Below the pieces are notes generated by a model. It saw nothing but the letters and a program-made list of their open reading frames with translations. It did no database searches and was not told the origin of the DNA. From Sphingopyxis panaciterrae (GTDB lineage Bacteria > Pseudomonadota > Alphaproteobacteria > Sphingomonadales > Sphingomonadaceae), in contig NZ_JAASQN010000006.1 of assembly GCF_011762125.1 (NCBI RefSeq), forward strand, positions 159,001-223,000: 64,000 bases of DNA. Direction: 5' to 3'. How positions within the stretch are numbered: the stretch's first letter is position 1; each line of letters begins with the position of its first letter. Below, one piece after another: positions 49,687 to 58,224 of this stretch. The position numbers were made by a program, and so were the translations under genes.

Positions 49687-52158
49687 ATGTCGGTCTGTTT
49701 TTCGCGCCGGGCGTTGTTGCTGGCGTCGCTGTCGTCGACCGTCGTTTCGGGCGCGGCGCTGGCACAGGAAACGCCCAGTTCGGGTTATGACGACGAGATC
49801 ATCGTCACCGCGCAAAAGCGCGAGGAAAATCTGCAAAATGTCCCGATCAGCATCCAGGCGCTGGGGACGCGCAAGCTCGACCAGCTGAACGTCGCCAATT
49901 TCCAGGATTTTTCCAAACTCCTGCCCAGCGTCTCTTTCCAGTCGAGCCAGCCGGGCGTCACCACCGTCTATATGCGCGGCGTGGCGAGCGGCGGCGACGG
50001 CAACCATTCGGGCTCGCTGCCCAGCGTCGGCGTCTATCTCGACGAACAGCCGGTGACGACGATCGGCGGCACGCTCGACGTTCATGTCTATGACATCGCG
50101 CGCATCGAATCGCTCGCCGGTCCGCAAGGCACGCTCTACGGCGCCTCTTCGCAGGCCGGCACGATCCGCATCATTACCAACAAGCCGAGCACCGCTGGCT
50201 TCGAGGGGCGGGTCGACGGCGAACTCAACAGCGTCAAGCACGGCGGCATGGGCGGCCGGCTGGAAGGCATGATCAACGTGCCGATCAGCGAGATGGCGGC
50301 GCTGCGCGTCGTCGGCTGGTATCAAAAGGATGCGGGCTATATCGACAATGTGCCCGGCACCCGCTCGTTCCTGCCGGACCCCGGCGGGATCACCGTCAAC
50401 AATGACGATTTCGTCAAAAAGAATTTCAACGACAGCGAAGTCCATGGCGGCCGCGCCGCGCTGAAGGTCGATCTCGACGACAATTGGACGGTCACGCCGA
50501 CCGTGCTGTATCAAAAGCAGAAGAGCAACGGCACCTTCGCGCAGGATCCGCGCGTCGGCGATCTGCAGACACAGCGCTTTTATCCCGACATGCGGACCGA
50601 CAAATTCATCCAGGCGGCGCTGACGATCGAAGGCAAGATCGGCAATTTCGACCTGACCTATGCGGGCGCCTATCTCGACCGCAAGGCGTATCAGATCAAC
50701 GATTACACCGATTATTCCGAAGCCTATGATCTGTTGTATGCCGATGATGGCGGGCTGGCCGGCTATTTCTATATCCAGGACAATGGCGGCAACACGATCG
50801 ATCCGCGCCAATATATCATCGGCACCGACCATTTCCGCAAACTCAGCCAGGAACTGCGCATCTCGTCGCCGCAGGACGAGCGCTTCCGGGTTGTCGCGGG
50901 GCTGTTCTACCAGCGCCAGAGCAACCAGATTTTCCAGGACTACAAGATTCCGGGACTGGGCGATGCGGTGTCGGTCAACGGCCGGCCCGGCACGCTGTGG
51001 CTGACCAATCAAAAGCGCGTCGACCGCGACTATGCCGCCTTTGGCGAAGCGAGCTTCGACATTACACCGACGGTCACGCTGACCGGGGGCGGGCGATATT
51101 ATAAATATGACAACAGCCTGATCGGCTTCTTCGGCTTCGGCCGCAACCCGGCCGGCGACCCGCCTAATGCGCCCTATAATGCTGCAGGTAGTTCGATGAC
51201 CGGGGTAGCCGGCTGTTACACGACATCCGGCGCCCTGTTCCGCGATGATCCGGGCGGCACGCTGCTTCCGGCCGCGGTGCCGGGCAGCCCCTGCACCAAT
51301 CTCGCCGATTTCGTGAACGGCAAGCTGGTTCCCAAGCGGACCAAGGATAGCGGCTTTACCCACCGCCTGAACCTGACCTGGAAACCCAGCGAGGATGTGA
51401 TGGCCTATGCCACATGGTCGCGCGGGTTCCGCCCCGGCGGGATCAACCGGCGCGCGACGATCCAGCCCTATGCCGCCGACTTCCTCACCAATTATGAATT
51501 GGGGATCAAGACGACGCTGGCCGACGGCATGGTCCGGCTCAATGCGGCGATTTACATGCAAGACTGGAAACGCTTCCAATTCTCTTTCCTCGGTCTCAAC
51601 AGCTTTACCGAAATCCACAATGGTCCGAACGCGCGGATCAAGGGGATCGAGGCCGATATCAACATCCGGCCGATCGAAGGCCTGACCATATCGGCGGCGG
51701 CATCCTACACCGACGCCAAGACCAGGAATAATCTCTGCGCGATCGACGATCCGACCTATGAATGTAACGCCGATCCCGACAATTCGATCGCCGCGGAGAA
51801 GGGTACCCGGCTGCCGGTGACGCCGAAGTTCAACGGCAATGCGACGGTGCGCTACCAGTTTCCGCTCGGACCCGGCGAAATGCATCTGCAGTCGGTGATC
51901 GCGCATCGCAGTTCGGCCACCCCTGACATCCGCGTCGCGACGGCGGATGCGCTGGGCCGGATTCGCGGCTCGACGACGGTCGATTTTGCGGTCGGGTTCG
52001 ACTGGAGCAATTATAGTTTCGAGCTGTTCCTGCAAAATGCGTTCGACGAGCGGGCCGAACTGTCGCGCTATTCGAACTGCGGCCAATGCGACGGGCGGGT
52101 GCAGATATTGGTGAACCAGCCCCAGACCTTCGGGGCGCGGCTGGGTGCCAAGTTCTGA
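49687..52158 (+). CDS. TonB-dependent outer-membrane receptor
   Basis: An 823-residue receptor. It has a signal peptide (RALLLASLSSTVVSGAALAQE), an N-terminal plug (DEIIVTAQKREENLQNVPISIQAL...TVYMRGVASGGDGNHSGSLPSVGVYLDEQPV) and a 22-strand barrel ending with the terminal F (LVNQPQTFGARLGAKF). The TonB box is probably the EIIVTA segment. These receptors import scarce substrates using proton-motive force via TonB. The ATG at 49687 follows AAGGGGG. The substrate is unknown; no iron-regulation box was recognised upstream. It is coupled to the APC transporter. Confidence 0.94.
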   Translation: MSVCFSRRALLLASLSSTVVSGAALAQETPSSGYDDEIIVTAQKREENLQNVPISIQALGTRKLDQLNVANFQDFSKLLPSVSFQSSQPGVTTVYMRGVASGGDGNHSGSLPSVGVYLDEQPVTTIGGTLDVHVYDIARIESLAGPQGTLYGASSQAGTIRIITNKPSTAGFEGRVDGELNSVKHGGMGGRLEGMINVPISEMAALRVVGWYQKDAGYIDNVPGTRSFLPDPGGITVNNDDFVKKNFNDSEVHGGRAALKVDLDDNWTVTPTVLYQKQKSNGTFAQDPRVGDLQTQRFYPDMRTDKFIQAALTIEGKIGNFDLTYAGAYLDRKAYQINDYTDYSEAYDLLYADDGGLAGYFYIQDNGGNTIDPRQYIIGTDHFRKLSQELRISSPQDERFRVVAGLFYQRQSNQIFQDYKIPGLGDAVSVNGRPGTLWLTNQKRVDRDYAAFGEASFDITPTVTLTGGGRYYKYDNSLIGFFGFGRNPAGDPPNAPYNAAGSSMTGVAGCYTTSGALFRDDPGGTLLPAAVPGSPCTNLADFVNGKLVPKRTKDSGFTHRLNLTWKPSEDVMAYATWSRGFRPGGINRRATIQPYAADFLTNYELGIKTTLADGMVRLNAAIYMQDWKRFQFSFLGLNSFTEIHNGPNARIKGIEADINIRPIEGLTISAAASYTDAKTRNNLCAIDDPTYECNADPDNSIAAEKGTRLPVTPKFNGNATVRYQFPLGPGEMHLQSVIAHRSSATPDIRVATADALGRIRGSTTVDFAVGFDWSNYSFELFLQNAFDERAELSRYSNCGQCDGRVQILVNQPQTFGARLGAKF

Positions 52159-53509
52159 TCGGGTGACGCATATCGTGACCGACAGCGAAAGGCCGGGCCA
52201 AAAGCTCGGCCTTTTGATGTGCATCGCGCTCGTCATGGGCAATATGATCGGGTCGGGCGTTTTCCTGCTCCCTACCGATCTGGCGCCGCTGGGGTGGAAT
52301 GCCGCGCTCGGCTGGCTCGTGACGATCGCCGGAACCTTGTGCCTCGCGCTGGTTTTTGCCCGCCTCGCGCGCCATTTTCCCGGCGGCTGCGGCGCCTATA
52401 CTTATGCCGCCGAAGCATTCGGACCCGCGACGGGATTCATCGTGGCCTGGAGTTTCTGGATCAGTTGCTGGGTGACCAACGCAACGCTGGCGGTCGCGGC
52501 CGTGCGCAACCTCGCCATCATCTATCCCTCGCTGAACGACGGAGGGTCCGCCGCCGCCCTGCTTGCCATCGCCTTTGTATGGTTCTTCACCCTCGTGAAT
52601 CTGCTCGGTGTGCGCAAGGCGGGCGGAATGCAGGTGGTTACGCTGGTGCTGAAGCTGCTGCTGTTGCTTGGCGCGATTTCCATTGGTCTCTGGTGGCTCA
52701 CCGCCGGCGATGGAGCCCTGCCGTCGATGGAGGGGGCCAAACCCGTCAGCGTGACGAGTGTCGGTCAGGCCGCGACTTTTACGCTGTTCGCCCTGCTTGG
52801 CTTTGAAAGCGCTCTCGCGGCAGGCGACCGGATAGCCGATCCCGAACGGAACGTTCCGCGCGCAACGACGATCGGCATGATCGCGACCGGCCTGCTCTAT
52901 CTCCTGGCGTGCACGGCCGTCACGATGCTGGTGCCGCTACCGATCCTGACCGAATCCATTGCGCCATTCCCGACGTTTTTCAGCCATTTCATCGGACCCG
53001 AGGCGGGTATCGCGGCGGCCGCCCTGGCCGCCATCGCCGCGCTTGGCGCGCTTAATGGCTTCGTTCTGCTCGCTGGCGAGCTGCCGCGCGATCTTGCGCA
53101 CCGCGGCTTGATCTCGCGCAGCTTCGGCGTCGAAAACCGGCATGGCGTACCGCATTGGAGCCTGCTCCTGTCGGCGCTGCTCGCCACGTTGATCGTCTAT
53201 GCCAATTACAGCCGCGGCTTGGCGGAACTGTTCAACTTCATGATGCTGGTGACGACGTCGACCACGATCATCTTCTATCTTGTCGGCTCGCTGGCCGCAT
53301 TGAAGTTTCGACACGCCAAACGCGTCCCGATGTCGGCGGGCTTCATCCTGCTCACGGTGGCCGGAATCGTCTATGTCTGCTGGGCCTTTTACGGCGCGGG
53401 GATCGAGCCGAGCCTGTACAGCCTTGCCATGACGCTTGCCGGCCTGCCGCTTTTCCTGATCGCGAGCCGCTCAGCGCCAGCGCGGCGCGAAGAAGCCCCG
53501 GTCGCGTAG
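52145..53509 (+). CDS. APC-superfamily amino acid/polyamine transporter
   Basis: A 454-residue inner-membrane transporter with about 12 helices. The first helix carries the APC signature GLLMCIALVMGNMIGSGVFLLP, with the unwound G-S-G substrate loop. TM6 is FTLFALLGFESALAAGDRI. The layout is that of the basic amino acid/agmatine antiporter group. Start uncertain: GTG 52145 overlaps the TonB receptor by 14 bases, while GTG 52163 or 52175 would shorten the N-terminus. It probably brings the receptor's cargo, or a product of it, across the inner membrane (inference). Its 3' end overlaps the convergent oxidoreductase gene by 39 bases. Confidence 0.88.
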   Translation: MPSSDRVTHIVTDSERPGQKLGLLMCIALVMGNMIGSGVFLLPTDLAPLGWNAALGWLVTIAGTLCLALVFARLARHFPGGCGAYTYAAEAFGPATGFIVAWSFWISCWVTNATLAVAAVRNLAIIYPSLNDGGSAAALLAIAFVWFFTLVNLLGVRKAGGMQVVTLVLKLLLLLGAISIGLWWLTAGDGALPSMEGAKPVSVTSVGQAATFTLFALLGFESALAAGDRIADPERNVPRATTIGMIATGLLYLLACTAVTMLVPLPILTESIAPFPTFFSHFIGPEAGIAAAALAAIAALGALNGFVLLAGELPRDLAHRGLISRSFGVENRHGVPHWSLLLSALLATLIVYANYSRGLAELFNFMMLVTTSTTIIFYLVGSLAALKFRHAKRVPMSAGFILLTVAGIVYVCWAFYGAGIEPSLYSLAMTLAGLPLFLIASRSAPARREEAPVA

Positions 53510-55090
53510 GATCACCTGCGCGGCATTATGCCCCGGCGCGCCGGTCACGCCGCCGCCGGGGTGCGTCCCCGCGCCGCACATGTAGAGCCCCTTCACCGGT
53601 CCGCGGTAACCGCCGTTGCCGAGCACGGGTCGCGCCGCCCAAAGCTGGTCGAGGCTCATATTGCCGTGCATGATGTCGCCGCCGACGAGGCCGAATTTGC
53701 GTTCGAGTCCCTTGGGCGACAGACGGGTCTGGGCGATGATGCTGGCGCGGAAACCGGGCGCATGCTTTTCGACCGTGTCGATGATGCAATCGGCGGCGGC
53801 TTCCTCCTCATTGTCCCAGTCGCGCCCATCGGGCAGCTCGGGCGCGAACTGCTGGCAGAACAGGCTGGCAACATGCTGGCCCGGCGGCGCGAGGCTGTCG
53901 TCGACGGTCGAGGGGATCAGCATCTCGACGATCGGCGCCTTCGACCAGCCATATTGCTTCGCGTCGAGGAAGGCGCGATCCATATAGTCGAGCGTCGGTG
54001 CGAGGATGATTCCCGACTGATGATGCTCGCCGGGCCCATCCTGTTCATTGTGCGGGAGGCAAGTGAATTTCGGCAGTTCGGACAGTGCGACGTTCATGCG
54101 GAAGGTGCCGCTGCCCGCCTTGAAGCCCTTGATCCGGCGTTCGTAACCCGCCGGCAGGTCCAACGCGTCCATCATCCGTTCGTAAAGCAGCTTCGGCCCG
54201 ACATTGGCGATGACGCGCGCTGCAGCGATTTCCTCGCCGCCGATCAGCTTCACCCCGACCGCCTTGTTTCCATCGACCAGCACCTTGTCGACCGGGCTTT
54301 CGAGGCTGATCTCGACGCCCAGGTCGCGGCACACCTTCGCCATGATCTCGGTGATCTTGCCCATACCGCCGATGCTGTGTCCCCACGCGCCCTTCTTGCC
54401 GTTCACCTCGCCAAAGACGTGGTGGAGGAGAACATAGGCGCTGCCCGGGGTGTCGGGACTCGCATAATTGCCGACGACGGCGTCGAACCCGAAGGCAGCC
54501 TTGACCGCCTCGCTCTCGAACCAGCTACCCAGCATCGTGCGCGCCGATTTCGTGAACAGGTCGAGCACGTCGCGCTGCTGTTCGAGGCTAAGTCCCGCGA
54601 AGCGCCGCCCCTGCCGCGCGCCGTCGAGCAAGGTGCGCAGCCCTTCGCCGACGTTTGGCGGGACGCGCAGCGCGAGGTCGCGGAGCAGCTCGGCAACATT
54701 TTCGAGCGCGTCATAATATTGCGGCAGCACATCGGCATCGCGGCTGCTGAACTTGCGAAACTCGGCCTGGGTGCGTTCTAGCCCGCCGCCGAGCTTCAGA
54801 TAACCGCCGTTTTCCTGTGGCAGGAAATTGCTGATCGGGCGCTCGATCACGCGATAGCCATGATCGGCGAGCTTCATGTCGGCGATCACCTTGGGCTGGA
54901 GCAGGCTGACCGTGTAGCTCGCGACCGAATTCCTGAACCCCGGCGCGAATTCCTCGGTCACCGCAGCGCCGCCGACGACGTCGCGCGCCTCGACAATGCG
55001 GACCTTGAGGCCCGCTTTGGCGAGATAGAAAGCGCAGACGAGGCCATTGTGGCCCGCGCCGATAATCAGGGCGTCATAGGCTTTGGTCAT
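53471..55090 (-). CDS. Phytoene-desaturase-like FAD oxidoreductase (PYROXD2-like)
   Basis: A 539-residue flavoprotein of the CrtI/PYROXD2 group. It has the dinucleotide-binding motif DALIIGAGHNGLVCAFYLAKAGLKVRIVEA near the N-terminus, a long insertion (about residues 95-230), and the C-terminal FAD motif GLYMCGAGTHPGGGVTGAPGHNAAQVIL. The family includes carotenoid desaturases, but neighbours give no sign of carotenoid synthesis. It is last in the leftward operon with the hydroxylase-like FAD gene and the Rieske oxygenase (ATGA overlap at 55087). Confidence 0.85.
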   Translation of the reverse strand: MTKAYDALIIGAGHNGLVCAFYLAKAGLKVRIVEARDVVGGAAVTEEFAPGFRNSVASYTVSLLQPKVIADMKLADHGYRVIERPISNFLPQENGGYLKLGGGLERTQAEFRKFSSRDADVLPQYYDALENVAELLRDLALRVPPNVGEGLRTLLDGARQGRRFAGLSLEQQRDVLDLFTKSARTMLGSWFESEAVKAAFGFDAVVGNYASPDTPGSAYVLLHHVFGEVNGKKGAWGHSIGGMGKITEIMAKVCRDLGVEISLESPVDKVLVDGNKAVGVKLIGGEEIAAARVIANVGPKLLYERMMDALDLPAGYERRIKGFKAGSGTFRMNVALSELPKFTCLPHNEQDGPGEHHQSGIILAPTLDYMDRAFLDAKQYGWSKAPIVEMLIPSTVDDSLAPPGQHVASLFCQQFAPELPDGRDWDNEEEAAADCIIDTVEKHAPGFRASIIAQTRLSPKGLERKFGLVGGDIMHGNMSLDQLWAARPVLGNGGYRGPVKGLYMCGAGTHPGGGVTGAPGHNAAQVILRDRGFFAPRWR

Positions 55091-56304
55091 GAAAATTCTT
55101 TCGCAAGCGGGGATTGGACATGCTGACGGCCGAAACCGAGGCCGAGAATGCGGCCCGGAATGCGGCGAAGCAGCGGAACGGAATCGAGCAGGCGAACCGC
55201 AAACGGCACGCGGGTGATCTTACCGCGCAGCATCGGTTCGATGACGCGCTGGTGCGCAAAACGCTGGATCGCCTGCATGCGTGTCGTCGGTTTCCAGCGC
55301 CGCTCCTGCACCTTGGCGAGGAGCGGGTCGGGATCGGCGCCGGCCGCGAGCCGGGCGGCAAGGATGTTCGCGGCGGCGACGGCATCCTGTACTGCAAGGT
55401 TGATGCCGACACCGCCGACCGGCGACATCGCATGCGCCGCATCGCCGATCGCGAGCAGGCCGGGACGCGACCAGCGCGTCAGCCGGTCGAGCGCGACCGA
55501 GAGCAGTTTCACATCGTCAAAGCTCTGGATCGCATCGATCCCTGCGGCGAGACCGGGCGCGATGTCGACGATCTTGTCGCGGAAGGCCGCGATCCCGCAC
55601 GCCTCGATCGGGGCGAAGCCGCCCTTTTCGATGATCTGTGCACATTGCCAGTAATCGCCGCGCGGGATCGCGACGACCATGCCGCCCTTGTCGATCGTGC
55701 CGAGCGCGACCTCCGACATATTCATGCCGGCGGGAACGGGAATGCGGAACCACAGCACGTCCATCGGCGCGCCGAGATCTTCGAGCGGGAGCTCGGCGGC
55801 GTCGCGCAGTACCGAACGGCGCCCGTCGGCGGCGATGACGAGGCGCGCGGGCAGCGTCTCGCCGCTTGCCAGCATCACACCGCTGACGCGGTTCGCGACA
55901 CCATAGGTCAGCCCGGTCGCCTCGGTCGACATGCGCAGGTCGAAGGTCGGGTAGCGCCTACCCTGCCCCGCGATGAAATCGAGCAGGTCCCATTGCGGCA
56001 TCATCGCGACGAAGCGCGCCGCGACGGGCAGATGTTTCATCGTCGCGATCGTGTACTGCCCGCCGAGCAGGTTGAGCGTCATCGTGTCGATCGCGGCGTG
56101 CGGTTCCTGAAGCAACTCCTGAAGCAACCCGATCTCATGGAACAGCTCGAGCGTCGAGGGGTGCACGGTGTCGCCGCGGAAATCGCGGAGGAAATCGGCG
56201 TGTTTTTCGAGCACGGTCACGCGCACCCCGGCGCGCGCGAGGAGCAGGCCCGCAACCATGCCGGCGGGCCCGCCGCCGACGATGATGACTGGAGGGGCGA
56301 ACAT
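55087..56304 (-). CDS. FAD-dependent monooxygenase (UbiH/PHBH type)
   Basis: A 405-residue flavoprotein hydroxylase. It has an N-terminal GxGxxG (PPVIIVGGGPAGMVAGLLLARAGVRVTVLEKH), the DG fingerprint (LVIAADGRRSVLRDAA) and a second FAD motif (RPGLLAIGDAAHAMSPVGGVGINLAVQDAVAAANIL). Such enzymes hydroxylate aromatic or aliphatic rings with NAD(P)H and oxygen. ATG 56304 lies directly against the stop of the Rieske gene. Together the three genes look like a ring- or amine-oxidising pathway; the substrate is unknown. Confidence 0.88.
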   Translation of the reverse strand: MFAPPVIIVGGGPAGMVAGLLLARAGVRVTVLEKHADFLRDFRGDTVHPSTLELFHEIGLLQELLQEPHAAIDTMTLNLLGGQYTIATMKHLPVAARFVAMMPQWDLLDFIAGQGRRYPTFDLRMSTEATGLTYGVANRVSGVMLASGETLPARLVIAADGRRSVLRDAAELPLEDLGAPMDVLWFRIPVPAGMNMSEVALGTIDKGGMVVAIPRGDYWQCAQIIEKGGFAPIEACGIAAFRDKIVDIAPGLAAGIDAIQSFDDVKLLSVALDRLTRWSRPGLLAIGDAAHAMSPVGGVGINLAVQDAVAAANILAARLAAGADPDPLLAKVQERRWKPTTRMQAIQRFAHQRVIEPMLRGKITRVPFAVRLLDSVPLLRRIPGRILGLGFGRQHVQSPLAKEFS

Positions 56305-57579
56305 TTAACCCCTCCCCTTCAGGGGAGGGGTTGGGGTGGGGGCTCGCGAGCTTGGCGCAAGGCCGATGGCCCCCACCCCCAACCCCTCCCCTGAAGGGGA
56401 GGGGCTTTGACGGCTCCACCCCGCGAGCGGCGCCTCCTCCAGCCGCGCTTCGGGAATGATATCGCGCATCCGCGAACAGAAGTGCTTGAGGCAGACTTCC
56501 TTGTCGCTGAGCGGGCCCATGGTGAAGCTTTTCGACGCCATCCCCTGCTGGACGCGGGTGATCAGTTCGGTGTCCTCGGCGTTGACCTGACGGTTGATGC
56601 GCCAGTTCAGATAGCGTGCCGCCTTCATCTCGCGGCGCTCATCGGGGAGCACATAGGATATTTCGCGGATCAGGCAGGTCGTCGGCCCGGTCGGCAGCCA
56701 CTGCATGAAATCGACCTGGTCGGGATAGATGTCGAAGGCGACATTGGGCCACAGCTTGAAATAGAGCCAGTGGCGCTGCTTGTCCGCGGGCAGGTGCGCG
56801 ACGGGAGGCAGCAGCCGCTGGTACATGCGTTCGGACCAGTTCACCGATGGCCGGTCGATCAGGTCGCCCCACATGCGGTCGACGCGTTCCTCGGCCTCGA
56901 CGCCATAGCTTTTGCCGAACAGGCGCGTCAGACCGGGGTGCGCGACGGGGATGTGGAGACCATCCGAATAATTGTCGCCGACATTCTTCCAGTTCACCTC
57001 GCGCGGGCGGAGCGTGACGCGGCCGAGCGCGGCGAGTTCGGTGAAGCGATAGGGTTCGACCATCGCCTCATAGGGCGCCATCATCGCCGCGACCGACGGA
57101 CCGCCGTCATCGTCGAGCCGCACGAACCAGAAACCGCGCCATTGTTCGAGGTCGACCGGCACGAGCCCCGCCCTGCCCTTGTCGAGCGTCGGATAGCTCG
57201 CCGAATCGGGAACGCCGATCAGGCGGCCGTCGAGTTCGTAGGTCCAGGCATGATAGGGGCAGACCAGTTTTTTCGCGCAGCCCGTCGCGCCGTCGACGAG
57301 GCGCGAACCGCGGTGACGGCAGACATTGGTAAAGGCGCGCACGGTGCGATCGGTGCCGCGCACGACGATGACGCTTTCGCCGCAATAGTCGATGCTGTGC
57401 CAGTCGCCGGCATTCGGAATGTCACTGTCGTGGCAGACGACCTGCCAGCTCGGACGGAAGATGCGCGCCATTTCCACGGCGTGAAAGTCGGGGTCGCTGT
57501 AGGTCCATGCCGGGAGCGACCAGCCGTCCTGCGGGTCGATGTTCCCGAAGTTGTCGAAAGTGTCACGCAGCGTTGCCAT
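56305..57579 (-). CDS. Rieske-type aromatic-ring-hydroxylating oxygenase, alpha-subunit-like
   Basis: A 424-residue oxygenase component. The Rieske [2Fe-2S] ligands are C87-x-H89 (CRHRG) and C107-x2-H110 (CPYHAW). The mononuclear iron site has GDNYSDGLHIPVAH with H209 and H214 and a likely aspartate in NAEDTELITRVQQG. Electron-transfer partners are not adjacent. The normal domain ends near CSRMRDIIPEARLEEAPLAGW. The last 32 or so residues, Pro/Gly-rich, are encoded by the palindromic repeat at 56309-56404. ATG 57579 follows AAGGAACGGG. It is divergent from a TetR gene across a clear operator. Confidence 0.9.
   Translation of the reverse strand: MATLRDTFDNFGNIDPQDGWSLPAWTYSDPDFHAVEMARIFRPSWQVVCHDSDIPNAGDWHSIDYCGESVIVVRGTDRTVRAFTNVCRHRGSRLVDGATGCAKKLVCPYHAWTYELDGRLIGVPDSASYPTLDKGRAGLVPVDLEQWRGFWFVRLDDDGGPSVAAMMAPYEAMVEPYRFTELAALGRVTLRPREVNWKNVGDNYSDGLHIPVAHPGLTRLFGKSYGVEAEERVDRMWGDLIDRPSVNWSERMYQRLLPPVAHLPADKQRHWLYFKLWPNVAFDIYPDQVDFMQWLPTGPTTCLIREISYVLPDERREMKAARYLNWRINRQVNAEDTELITRVQQGMASKSFTMGPLSDKEVCLKHFCSRMRDIIPEARLEEAPLAGWSRQSPSPSGEGLGVGAIGLAPSSRAPTPTPPLKGRG
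56309..56404. repeat. Inverted repeat forming the 3' end of the Rieske gene
   Basis: CCCTCCCCTTCAGGGGAGGG from about 56309, followed by TTGGGGTGGGGG, mirrors CCCCCACCCCCAACCCCTCC and CCCTGAAGGGGAGGGGC ending 56404, each end being self-palindromic. It is open in the frame of the Rieske gene, whose stop codon (56305-56307) lies immediately beyond it. Confidence 0.85.
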
Positions 57580-57590
57580 GTCCCGTTCCT

Positions 57591-57610
57591 TGTTGTACAT
57601 ATGTATAACA
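57591..57610. promoter_or_regulatory. TetR-type operator between the Rieske and TetR genes
   Basis: TGTTGTACATATGTATAACA at 57591-57610 is a 20-bp palindrome with one mismatched pair. It lies 11 bases before the Rieske start codon and just before the TetR ATG at 57613, covering an AT-rich TATAAC/TATACAT that could be -10 elements for either direction. Confidence 0.75.
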
Positions 57611-57612
57611 GC

Positions 57613-58206
57613 ATGCAGCCCGTTCGCCAAGCCTTTACGCGCGAAAGCGCCGACGCCCGCCGCGCCGACCTGATTGACGCGACCGCGACGTGCCTCGCCG
57701 AACATGGCCTGGCGGGCACGAATGTTCGCGCCATCTGTGCGAAGGCCGGCGTGTCGCCGGGACTGCTGCGCCACTATTTTGGCGGCATCGATGATCTGGT
57801 TGCGGCAACCTACGAAGCGACAAGCGACCGGATGGATGCGATTTTCGCCGGCGCGGTGGAAAGCGCGGGGGTCGAACCGCGCGCGCGTCTTTCGGCCTAT
57901 CTGACCGCCAGCTTCCGCCCGCCGGTGACCGATCCCGAACTGCTGGGCGCATGGACCGCTTTCTGGGCTCTCGCACGCAGCGATGCGCGCATGGCTGCCA
58001 TCCATGCGACAAGCTATGCGGGCTACCGGGCGCGGCTTGCCGAGCTGCTCATCGCCTGCGGCGCGGTTGATGCCGCGCGGCTTGCGGTGATGCTGACGGC
58101 GATGGTCGACGGACTCTGGCTCGAACTGTCGCTCGACGCCGCCAGCTTCGGCGCCGATGCGGCGGCGGCGATGGTGGAGAAGGCCGTAGCGGCGCTGCTC
58201 GACTAG
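57613..58206 (+). CDS. TetR-family regulator (BetI-like)
   Basis: A 197-residue regulator with N-terminal helix-turn-helix ADARRADLIDATATCLAEHGLAGTNVRAICAKAGVSPGLLRHYFGGIDDLVAATYEAT and a C-terminal domain resembling BetI (PELLGAWTAFWALARSDARMAAIHATSYAGYRARLAELLIACGA...AAMVDGLWLELSLDAASF). I prefer ATG 57613 (MQPVRQAF) because the in-frame ATG at 57601 lies inside the palindromic operator. It is divergent from the Rieske operon, which it most likely represses. BetI itself responds to choline, so an amine effector is conceivable (inference). Confidence 0.88.
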   Translation: MQPVRQAFTRESADARRADLIDATATCLAEHGLAGTNVRAICAKAGVSPGLLRHYFGGIDDLVAATYEATSDRMDAIFAGAVESAGVEPRARLSAYLTASFRPPVTDPELLGAWTAFWALARSDARMAAIHATSYAGYRARLAELLIACGAVDAARLAVMLTAMVDGLWLELSLDAASFGADAAAAMVEKAVAALLD

Positions 58207-58215
58207 CAGCGCCGC
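58189..58215. terminator. Bidirectional hairpin between converging TetR and SDR genes
   Basis: GCGGCGCTGCT (58189-58199) and AGCAGCGCCGC (58205-58215) form a perfect 11-bp stem with a 5-base loop that includes part of the TetR stop codon. There is no T tract in either direction. It may terminate both transcripts or protect their 3' ends. Confidence 0.7.
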
Positions 58216-58224
58216 TCGCGAAGC

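Noticed and set aside
49642-52242. Very long open frame on the minus strand opposite the TonB receptor
   Set aside because: It is an antisense shadow of a GC-rich gene. The encoded sequence is Arg/Val/Ile-rich without domains, while the plus strand gives a full TonB receptor.
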